Assembly: GCF_009796285.1 (NCBI RefSeq)
Contig: NZ_CP047020.1
Location: 2,480,001 to 2,544,000 of the forward strand
DNA from: Streptomyces broussonetiae
Lineage (GTDB): Bacteria; Actinomycetota; Actinomycetes; Streptomycetales; Streptomycetaceae
Length of the DNA: 64,000 nucleotides
Direction of reading: 5' to 3'
Shown here: positions 54,787 through 64,000 of the stretch, one piece after another
Layout of the letters: each line of letters starts with the position of its first letter
How positions within the stretch are numbered: position 1 is the first letter of the stretch
The notes under the pieces: model-generated
What the model was told of the DNA's origin: nothing
The model's input: the letters and a program-made list of their open reading frames with translations, nothing else
Database searches by the model: none
Position numbers and translations under genes: made by a program

Positions 54787-55826
54787 AGCTGGGCCGACCT
54801 CCGCCGTCGTACGAGAAAGATGAAGACCGGGCCCCCGATGATCGCGGTGACGATGCCGACCTGGAGTTCCGAGGGGCGGGCCACAACCCGTCCGACGACG
54901 TCGGCGCCGAGCAGCAGCACGGGCGACAGGACGGTGGCGTACGGCAGGATCCAGCGCAGGTCGGGGCCGGTGAAGGAGCGCACGACGTGCGGCACCATCA
55001 GGCCGACGAACACGATCGGACCGCAGGCGGCGGTCGCGGCACCGCACAGCACGGTGGCGGCCAGCATGGCGAGCGCACGGGTGCGGCCCAGGTGGGCGCC
55101 GAGGGCGCGAGCAGTGTCGTCGCCCATCGCCACGGCGTTCAGCGGCCGGGCCAGCGCGAGCGCGAGGAGTGTGCCGGCCGCGAGGAACGGCAGCACCTGC
55201 AGGACGGTCGCGTTGGTGGCCGAGGCCAGCGAACCCACCGTCCAGAAGCGCATCTTGCCCAGCGCCGCGTTGTCCATGATCATCACGGCCTGGAGATAGC
55301 CGTAGAGGGCCGCGCTGATGGCCGTACCGGCGAGTGCGAGCCGGACCGGCGTGGCGCCCCGGCCGCCGCCGAGGAACCACACCAGCGCACCGACCGCCGC
55401 CGCCCCAAGGAAGGCGAACCACACATAGCCGGTCAGGCTGGTGATCCCGAAATAGGAGATGGCCGTGACGACGGCGGCGGAGGCACCCGCGTTGATCCCG
55501 AGCAGCCCCGGATCGGCCAGCGGATTGCGGGTCAGAGCCTGGAGCACGGCACCGGACAGGCCGAGCGCGGCACCGGCCAGCAGCCCGAGCCATGTGCGCG
55601 CGAGCCGCTCGTCCACGACGACGTCGCCGTACGACCCCGTGTCATGGAACAGGCCGTGCCAGACCTGGTCCGGTGACAGTGCTTTCGCTCCGATCGCGAT
55701 ACTCGCCAGGGCGACGAGCAGCAGGATCGCGACGCAGAGCAGGAGCCCAAGGGCTCGTACCGCCTGGCGAGTTGAGGGCGCGGGGGCGGTCTCCGCGCGC
55801 TGTTCCGGAGGACTGTCGACCAACAC
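54783..55826 (-). CDS. Iron-siderophore ABC transporter permease (FecCD family)
   Basis: First gene of the operon, 347 residues, about ten membrane helices. ERLARTWLGLLAGAALGLSG, LQALTRNPLADPGLLGINAG and GDDTARALGAHLGRTRAL are family signatures. The start GTG at 55826 lies only four bases from an iron box (55831-55849), and the -10-like TAGGCT (55838-55843) within that box would give a leader of about five nucleotides. Together with the ATPase it should import a ferric siderophore under iron starvation. Confidence 0.95.
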   Translation of the reverse strand: MLVDSPPEQRAETAPAPSTRQAVRALGLLLCVAILLLVALASIAIGAKALSPDQVWHGLFHDTGSYGDVVVDERLARTWLGLLAGAALGLSGAVLQALTRNPLADPGLLGINAGASAAVVTAISYFGITSLTGYVWFAFLGAAAVGALVWFLGGGRGATPVRLALAGTAISAALYGYLQAVMIMDNAALGKMRFWTVGSLASATNATVLQVLPFLAAGTLLALALARPLNAVAMGDDTARALGAHLGRTRALAMLAATVLCGAATAACGPIVFVGLMVPHVVRSFTGPDLRWILPYATVLSPVLLLGADVVGRVVARPSELQVGIVTAIIGGPVFIFLVRRRRSAQL

Positions 55827-55830
55827 GAGG

Positions 55831-55849
55831 TTAGGTTAGCCTACCCTAG
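55831..55849 (-). promoter_or_regulatory. iron box (DmdR/IdeR-type operator) of the fec-like operon
   Basis: The minus strand reads CTAGGGTAGGCTAACCTAA, matching 17 of 19 positions of the actinobacterial iron-box consensus TTAGGTTAGGCTAACCTAA. It covers the presumed -10 hexamer TAGGCT and ends four bases before the start codon, so DmdR-Fe2+ binding would block transcription. Confidence 0.85.
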
Positions 55850-55983
55850 CTGTCGATCTCGATCCCCGAGCCCGATCCCTGGGACAAGATCCCCGGGGTC
55901 CGCTCCCTGGGGCCCGATCCCCGGGAGCGCTCGTTCCTCAGTGCCGTCCGATCGCCGAGACGCCCGCTCTCCGGGGACGCTCG

Positions 55984-57012
55984 TCACAGTCCGAGGCGTG
56001 CCAGGGCCTTGCCTCCGTCCACCTCGCAGGAACCCTCCCCGGCCGCCGTCCAGGCCGCCGCGCACAGCGCCCGCAACCCGTCCAGCGCCTCGCCGTCACC
56101 CTCCAGCTCCAGCCGGTCCGTCCCCGCCGTCGCCGTCCAGCCGCCACAGCGGAAGCCGTCTCCCTCAGCCCCGACCTCCGGCTGTCCGGTGAGCAGCCCG
56201 CGCAGGTCGGCGTCCACATACGTCGGCCGGTGCTGCGGCGGCGCCGCGAGAAGCTGCGCGCCGTCCGTGACCCCGGTCAGCACCAGCAGCGAATCCACCC
56301 CGCCGTTGAACGCGCCCTCGATGTCCGTGTCCAGCCGGTCCCCGACCACCAGCGGCCGCTGCGCGCCGGTGCGGATGATCGTCTCCTTGTGCATCGGCGG
56401 CAGCGGCTTGCCCGCCACCTGCGGCTCCCTGCCCGTCGCGATCCGAACGACCTCCACGGCCGCCCCGTTGCCCGGCGCGATCCCCCGCCCGCTCGGAATC
56501 GTCAGGTCCGTGTTGGACGCGAACCACGGCACCCCGCGCGCCACCGCGTAGGACGCCTCCGCGAACCGGCCCCACGTAAGGTCGGGCCCGCCGAACCCCT
56601 GCACGACCGCCGCCGGATCGTCGTCCGCCGACTCCACCGGCTCGAGCCCCCGCTCGCGCAGCGCCACCCGCAGCCCCTCGCCTCCGATCACCAGCACCCG
56701 CGCCCCGGCCGGCACCTGCTCACTGATCAGCCGCGCCACGGCCTGCGCGGAGGTGATGACGTCCCCGGCACCCGTCGGTATGCCCAGCTCCGTCAGATGC
56801 GCGGCCACGGCGTCCGGGGTGCGCAACGCGTTGTTCGTGACGTACGCCAGATGCATCCCGCCCGAGCGTGCCACCGCCAGCGAGTCGACCGCGTGAGCGA
56901 TCGCGTTCCCGCCCGCGTACACCACCCCGTCCAGATCGAGCAGCGCCGTGTCGTACGCCTCGCTCAGGGGCTGCCCACTGCCCTCGGGCCTCGTCCTGAC
57001 CGCCTGGCTCAT
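55984..57012 (-). CDS. HAD-IIA family phosphatase (NagD/glycerol-3-phosphate phosphatase-like)
   Basis: HAD hydrolase of 342 residues. Motif I is LLDLDGVVYAGG with the nucleophile Asp, motif II TNNALRTPD, motif III Lys of AGKPLPPMHKET and motif IV VGDRLDTDIEGAFNGG. The IIA cap lies between motifs II and III. The C-terminal about 80 residues form an extra domain. The M. tuberculosis gene in the corresponding place (Rv1692) is a glycerol-3-phosphate phosphatase, so that is the best guess. ATG at 57012. Confidence 0.88.
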   Translation of the reverse strand: MSQAVRTRPEGSGQPLSEAYDTALLDLDGVVYAGGNAIAHAVDSLAVARSGGMHLAYVTNNALRTPDAVAAHLTELGIPTGAGDVITSAQAVARLISEQVPAGARVLVIGGEGLRVALRERGLEPVESADDDPAAVVQGFGGPDLTWGRFAEASYAVARGVPWFASNTDLTIPSGRGIAPGNGAAVEVVRIATGREPQVAGKPLPPMHKETIIRTGAQRPLVVGDRLDTDIEGAFNGGVDSLLVLTGVTDGAQLLAAPPQHRPTYVDADLRGLLTGQPEVGAEGDGFRCGGWTATAGTDRLELEGDGEALDGLRALCAAAWTAAGEGSCEVDGGKALARLGL

Positions 57013-57085
57013 TCCACATCGCTCCTCGTTCGATGGCCTTTCCCCCGATCATCCCCCACACCACTGACACACGTACGATGCCGGG

Positions 57086-58369
57086 ATGAACACAGCAGGT
57101 CACTCGGAAGCAACGGCGCGCCGAGGCCTGGAACTCACGCCGTTCCGAGGCCTTCGCTACGACCCCGACCGGGTCGGCAGCCTCGCCGCCGTCACCTCCC
57201 CGCCGTACGACGTCGTCGTGCGCCCCGACGGGGTGCACCACCTCGAGTCCGCCGACCCGCACAACATCGTCCGGCTGATCCTGCCCCAGGCCGGCACCCC
57301 GAGCGCCCGTACCGAGCAGGCGGCCGACACCCTGCGCCGCTGGCTGGCCGAGGGCGTCCTCACCACGGACCCGGAGCCCGGCCTGTACGTCTACGAACAG
57401 CGGGACGGCGACGGCATGCTCCAGCGCGGTGTCATCGGCGCGCTGCGGGTCTCGGAACCGTCGGAGGGCGTGGTGCTGCCGCACGAGGACGTCATGCCGC
57501 CCGTGGTCGCCGACCGTGCGGCCCTGATGCGCGCCACGCGCGCGAACCTGGAACCGCTGCTGCTGACCTACCGCGGCAACGGCACCACCGCCGAGGTCGT
57601 CGAACGCACGGCGGAGAAGCCCCCGCTGCTCTCCACGACCACCGAGGACGGCTTCCACCACCGCCTGTGGTCGGTCACCGACCCGGCCGATCTGGCCGAC
57701 ATCCAGACAGATCTCGCCCACCACCAGGCCCTGATCGCCGACGGCCACCACCGCTGGGCCACCTACCGGCTGCTCCGCGCGGAACAGCCCTCCCCCAGCC
57801 CCTGGGACTACGGCCTGGTGCTCCTCGTCGACACCGCCCGCTACCCGCTGCGCGTCCGCGCCATCCACCGCCTGCTGCACGGCCTGCCGGTGGCGGACGC
57901 AGTGGCCGCGGTGGCGGGCCTGTTCCGGACACGACGCCTCGAGGTACCCCTCGCCGAGGCCCTGGAGATGCTCGCGGACGCGACCTGCACGGGCAACGCC
58001 TTCCTGCTGGCCGGCGACGGCGCCTTCCACCTGCTCGACCGCCCCGATCCGGACCTGCTGGCCCGGACGATCCCGGCCGACCGCCCGGCCGCCTGGCGCT
58101 CCCTGGACGCCACCGTCCTGCACGCCACTCTGCTCGACCACGTCTGGCACATCCCCGAGGACTCCCCCGCCCACATCGCCTACATCCACGACACGGCCGC
58201 GACGGTCGCCAAGGCGGAACGCGACGGCGGTACGGCCGTCCTGATGCACCCCGTCCGCGAAGAGGTCGTACGCGACCTGGCCCGCCAGGGTGTCACCATG
58301 CCCCGCAAGTCGACGTCGTTCGGCCCGAAGCCGGCGTCGGGACTGGTGCTGCGCGCACTGGAGATCTGA
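57086..58369 (+). CDS. DUF1015 family protein
   Basis: A 427-residue soluble protein of the DUF1015 family (predicted HTH/hydrolase-like, no established function). LTPFRGLRYDPDRVGSLAAV and TSPPYDVV at the N-terminus, RGVIGALRV, and IADGHHRWATYRLL are family hallmarks, the last containing a HH-R-x2-T/A motif. TACGAT ends six bases before the ATG, which suggests a leaderless transcript. It stands divergent from the HAD phosphatase and ends at a strong terminator. Confidence 0.9.
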   Translation: MNTAGHSEATARRGLELTPFRGLRYDPDRVGSLAAVTSPPYDVVVRPDGVHHLESADPHNIVRLILPQAGTPSARTEQAADTLRRWLAEGVLTTDPEPGLYVYEQRDGDGMLQRGVIGALRVSEPSEGVVLPHEDVMPPVVADRAALMRATRANLEPLLLTYRGNGTTAEVVERTAEKPPLLSTTTEDGFHHRLWSVTDPADLADIQTDLAHHQALIADGHHRWATYRLLRAEQPSPSPWDYGLVLLVDTARYPLRVRAIHRLLHGLPVADAVAAVAGLFRTRRLEVPLAEALEMLADATCTGNAFLLAGDGAFHLLDRPDPDLLARTIPADRPAAWRSLDATVLHATLLDHVWHIPEDSPAHIAYIHDTAATVAKAERDGGTAVLMHPVREEVVRDLARQGVTMPRKSTSFGPKPASGLVLRALEI

Positions 58370-58384
58370 GCCGGCCGCATACGA

Positions 58385-58418
58385 AAGAGGGCAGGCTCCC
58401 CGGGGAGCCTGCCCTCTT
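58385..58418. terminator. bidirectional terminator between the DUF1015 and TPR genes
   Basis: AAGAGGGCAGGCTCC and GGAGCCTGCCCTCTT form a perfect 15-bp stem around CCGG, 16 bp past the DUF1015 stop and 21 bp from the TPR stop. Confidence 0.9.
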
Positions 58419-58439
58419 CTCCATGATCAATGACGGACG

Positions 58440-60428
58440 TCAGTCCTTGTCGATGTCCTTGTCGATGTCCTTGTCGACGTCGTCGTCGCCGTCGTCGCCG
58501 TTCTCGTCGCCGTCGTCGTCGCCGTCCTTGTCGGAGGCGCGCACGGCCTCGCCGTTCTCGCCGCCCTCGGTCTCGGTCGCGTCGAGGGCGTCGACGAACT
58601 CCACGCCGTCCAGCTCGGCGAGCCGGTCCGAGGCGTCCGTGCTGCCGTCCCGGTCGGCCTCGACGGCCTTGGCGAACCACTCCCGTGCCTCGCTCTCCCG
58701 GCCGGCCGCCAGCAGGGCGTCGGCGTAGGCGTAGCGCAGGCGGGCGGTCCACGGCTGGACCGAGTTGGAGGCCAGCTCGGGGCTCTGCAGGGTCACGATG
58801 GCCGCGTCCAGCTGGCCCATGTCACGCCGGGCGCCGGCCGCGACGAGCCGCATCTCGACCTGACCGGCCTTGTCCAGCTTGTGCACCTCCGGAGCACCGG
58901 CCATGTCCAGCGCCTTCTCCGGCCGCCCGAGCCCGCGCTCGCAGTCGGCCATCACCGGCCACAGCTCCACGCTGCCGGTCATCCGGCGTGCGGCGCGGAA
59001 CTCGGCGAGGGCCTCGCTGTACTTCTGGTTGGCGTACGCGGCGAAGCCGGCGGCCTCGCGTACGGCGGCCACGCGGGACGCGAGACGCAGGGCCACCTTG
59101 GAGTAGCCGTAGGCGCCCTCGGGGTCCTCGTCGATGAGCCGGGCGACCATCACCAGGTTCTTGGCGACGTCCTCCGCGAGCGTCTTGGGCAGGCTCTGCA
59201 GCTCCTGCCGGACGTCCTTGTCGATCTCGTCGCCGGTGACGTCCTCCGGGATCGGCAGCCGCTTGATCGGCTCCCGGTCACGGTCACGTTCGTCGCGGAA
59301 GCGGCCACCGCCACGGCGGTCGTCACGCCGGTCGTCACGCCGGTCGTCACGGCGGTCGTCACGGCGGAAGCCACCGGCTCGGCCACCGCGGTCGTCCCGG
59401 CGGGGCCCGCGGGCACCACGCTCGTCCCGCCCCCGGAACCCGCCACGCTCACCCCGGTTGTCGTCGCGCCGACCGTAGCCGCCGCGGTCGTCCCGACCGT
59501 AGCCGCCGCGGTCCTCACGACGGTCGTCGCGTCGGTCGTCGCGGCGCTCGTAGCCGCGGCGGTCGTCGTCGCGGCGGAAGGCCGGGCGGTCACCACCGCG
59601 GTCGTCACGCCGGAAGGCCGGGCGGTCACCACCGCGGTCGTCACGACGCGGCCCACGGTCACGGTCGTCCCGCTGGAACGCCGGGCGAGAACCCCGGTCG
59701 CCCTCACGACGATCATCCCTACGACCGCCGAAACCACCACGACGGTCATCGCGGTCGCCGAAACCACCACGACGGTCATCACGACGGTCATCACGACGGT
59801 CGTCACGACGGTCGTCACGACGGAAGCCACCGCGATCACGGTCACGGTCACGGTCGCCGTAGGAACCGCCGCCTCGGTTGTCGTCGCGCCGACCATAGCC
59901 ACCACGGTCGTCACGACGGTCGTCGCGGCGCTCGTAGCCGCGGCGGTCGTCGTCGCGGCGGAAGGCCGGGCGGTCACCACCGCGGTCGTCACGCCGGAAA
60001 CCACGGTCGTCACGACGGTCGTCACGACGCGGCCCACGGTCACGGTCGTCCCGCTGGAACGCCGGACGAGAACCCCGGTCGCCCTCACGACGATCATCCC
60101 TACGACCGCCGAAACCACCACGACGGTCATCGCGGTCGCCGAAACCACCACGACGGTCATCACGACGGTCGTCACGACGGAAGCCACCGCGATCACGGTC
60201 ACGGTCACGGTCGCCGTAGGAACCGCCGCCCCGGTTGTCGTCGCGCCGACCATAGCCACCACGGTCGTCACGACGGTCGTTGCTACCACGGTCGTTGCTA
60301 CGACGGTCGTTGTCGCGGCGGTCGTTGTCGCGGCGGTCCCCGCGGTAGCCGCCACGGTCGCCGCGGTCACCACTGTCCCGTCGCCGCTGGTCGCGCTCCG
60401 GTCGATCGTCGGGAGAGTTGGTGGACAT
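58440..60428 (-). CDS. TPR protein with long Arg/Asp/Gly-rich repeat domain
   Basis: A 662-residue protein. Residues 1-386 are a low-complexity domain made of RRDD, RGGYGRRDDNRGGG, RGGF and DRPAF units, including a block of about 120 residues present twice. Residues 387-610 form a folded helical domain with TPR-like repeats (LVMVARLIDEDPEGAYGYSK, AGFAAYANQKYSEALAEFRA, RLRYAYADALLAAGRESEAR), and the last 35 residues are an acidic tail (DDDGDENGDDGDDD). It corresponds by position to mycobacterial Rv1691. RGG/RDD tracts often bind RNA, which would fit its place next to an rRNA operon, but this is inference. The ATG has AGGAG six bases upstream. Confidence 0.88.
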   Translation of the reverse strand: MSTNSPDDRPERDQRRRDSGDRGDRGGYRGDRRDNDRRDNDRRSNDRGSNDRRDDRGGYGRRDDNRGGGSYGDRDRDRDRGGFRRDDRRDDRRGGFGDRDDRRGGFGGRRDDRREGDRGSRPAFQRDDRDRGPRRDDRRDDRGFRRDDRGGDRPAFRRDDDRRGYERRDDRRDDRGGYGRRDDNRGGGSYGDRDRDRDRGGFRRDDRRDDRRDDRRDDRRGGFGDRDDRRGGFGGRRDDRREGDRGSRPAFQRDDRDRGPRRDDRGGDRPAFRRDDRGGDRPAFRRDDDRRGYERRDDRRDDRREDRGGYGRDDRGGYGRRDDNRGERGGFRGRDERGARGPRRDDRGGRAGGFRRDDRRDDRRDDRRDDRRGGGRFRDERDRDREPIKRLPIPEDVTGDEIDKDVRQELQSLPKTLAEDVAKNLVMVARLIDEDPEGAYGYSKVALRLASRVAAVREAAGFAAYANQKYSEALAEFRAARRMTGSVELWPVMADCERGLGRPEKALDMAGAPEVHKLDKAGQVEMRLVAAGARRDMGQLDAAIVTLQSPELASNSVQPWTARLRYAYADALLAAGRESEAREWFAKAVEADRDGSTDASDRLAELDGVEFVDALDATETEGGENGEAVRASDKDGDDDGDENGDDGDDDVDKDIDKDIDKD
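59529..60278. repeat. two large direct repeats within the TPR gene
   Basis: A block encoding residues about 51-173 recurs at about 172-300. The copies are almost identical over long stretches at the DNA level, for example the segments starting near 59700 and 60081. The offset is 360 bp in one part and 381 bp in another because RRDD units differ in number. Confidence 0.9.
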
Positions 60429-60456
60429 GGTGACTCCTGTCTTAGGTACCGCAAGC

Positions 60457-60462
60457 ATTGTA
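60457..60462 (-). promoter_or_regulatory. possible -10 element of the TPR gene overlapping the rRNA terminator
   Basis: The minus strand reads TACAAT, one base from the TATAAT consensus, 28 bp before the start codon and directly at the T-run of the rRNA terminator. No good -35 is seen. If real, promoter and terminator overlap. Confidence 0.3.
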
Positions 60463-60510
60463 AAAACAAAAGGACCCCTGGTCCCAGCTGAACGCTGGGA
60501 CCAGGGGTCC
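60461..60510 (-). terminator. rRNA operon terminator
   Basis: GGACCCCTGGTCCCAGC and its complement form a perfect 17-bp stem with a five-base loop (60472-60510). On the minus strand it is followed by TTTTGTTTTT (60462-60471). This is a classical intrinsic terminator 11 bp after the 5S gene. Confidence 0.95.
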
Positions 60511-60520
60511 TCCAAAGATT

Positions 60521-60639
60521 GTTCGGCGGCGTCCTACTCTCCCACAGGGTCCCCCCTGCAGTACCATCGGCGCTGTGAGGCTTAGCTTCCGGGTTCGGAA
60601 TGTAACCGGGCGTTTCCCTCACGCTATGACCACCGAAAC
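60521..60639 (-). rRNA. rrf: 5S ribosomal RNA
   Basis: The minus strand begins GTTTCGGTGGTCATAGCG and ends GACGCCGCCGAAC; the ends pair as in all 5S RNAs, and the CCGAACCCGGAAGCTAAG loop is conserved. Length is about 119 nt; the exact ends may differ by one or two bases. Confidence 0.97.
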
Positions 60640-60741
60640 CCTAATGGTTTCGAGCGAACAAGCACACTGTTCTGTTATGCGTTCTGCTCAAAGCCGGCAA
60701 CGGTCGTTGCCTCAGAACTAACACAGTGGACGCGAGCAACT
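60640..60741 (-). other. 23S-5S spacer with 23S processing stem arm
   Basis: No gene. Bases 60722-60738 are the exact 17-bp partner of 63851-63867 on the other side of 23S. They form the RNase III-type processing stem of pre-23S RNA. Confidence 0.8.
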
Positions 60742-63845
<3,104 letters not shown>

Positions 63846-64000
63846 ACAGATGCTCGCGTCCACTGTGCAGTTCTCAAACAACGACCAGCCACCCATCACC
63901 CCACCAGACAAACCGGTGAGTTCACTGGGGCCGGCGACCGAGAGACAGACCATACGGCCGTGCCCTCAGACACCCAACAGCGTGCCCGGCCCACTCCCGT
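63846..64000 (-). other. part of the 16S-23S spacer with boxA-like element and processing stem arm
   Basis: The minus strand contains TGTTTGAGAACT (63869-63880), the usual boxA-like antitermination sequence before actinobacterial 23S genes, followed by the stem arm at 63851-63867. No tRNA gene is seen in the visible 155 bp. 16S lies beyond the window. Confidence 0.65.

Noticed and set aside
58881..60622. Val/Thr-rich frames on both strands over the TPR gene
   Set aside because: They are shifted readings of the RRDD repeats. The minus frame starting at 60428 with AGGAG and TPR motifs is the coding one.

Overview
The window is chromosomal DNA of a Streptomyces species. The evidence is very high GC with strong third-position bias, the SflA gene, streptogrisin-type proteases, an Rpf/LysM cell-wall hydrolase, GTG/TTG starts with AGGAGG-type ribosome sites, and the actinobacterial gene order der-cmk-tyrA ... 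scpB-scpA-parA ... pyrG ... recN-nadK-tlyA. This order resembles the Rv1691-Rv1713 neighbourhood of Mycobacterium tuberculosis. The right end is an rRNA operon read leftward: most of the 16S-23S spacer is outside, then 23S, 5S and a terminator.

Left part (1-13.2 kb). A 3'-truncated dnaE2 with two LexA-like boxes is followed by two streptogrisin-family protease genes. Next comes a six-gene leftward operon: amino-acid-type ABC permease, FAD/NAD(P)-binding protein, ABC ATPase, two shortened luciferase-like monooxygenases and a DUF1684 protein. Its solute-binding lipoprotein is transcribed divergently. In front of that lipoprotein gene I find a 23-codon ORF ending Cys-Ser-Cys-stop, followed by a perfect 9-bp hairpin. 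This looks like the cysteine-type leader peptides of actinobacterial sulfur genes, so I read the locus as a sulfur-source uptake and oxidation system under attenuation. It is the most interesting accessory system here.

Middle part (13.5-35.9 kb). This holds sflA, an acyl-CoA dehydrogenase, an MFS exporter, a PIG-V-like mannosyltransferase, a PAP2 phosphatase, an I78 inhibitor-like protein, an Rpf/LysM hydrolase, two unknown genes, der, an acyltransferase, cmk, tyrA, aroH and a Rieske lipoprotein. Two convergent, 3'-overlapping nucleotidyltransferase genes follow, then rluB, scpB, scpA (with a 19 x 12-bp repeat coding for an APEA linker), a small unknown gene, a ParA-family gene and ald.

Right part (36-60.4 kb). 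This holds a STAND/TPR ATPase with an Arg in place of the P-loop Lys, a Nudix hydrolase, pyrG, a GH15 glycosidase, an FAD oxidase, a PucR regulator, a GT4 glycosyltransferase, a short MraY/WecA-like membrane protein, recN, nadK, tlyA and a small gene divergent from an SCP2 gene. The 43-bp gap between those last two is a near-perfect palindrome. After them come an iron-siderophore ABC operon with an iron box but no binding protein, a HAD phosphatase, a DUF1015 gene, and a TPR protein with a 386-residue Arg/Asp/Gly repeat domain whose start codon lies about 30 bp after the rRNA terminator.

I see no insertion sequence, prophage, tRNA or CRISPR array. Start codons were chosen from ribosome-site spacing, overlaps and family length; the less certain ones are flagged.
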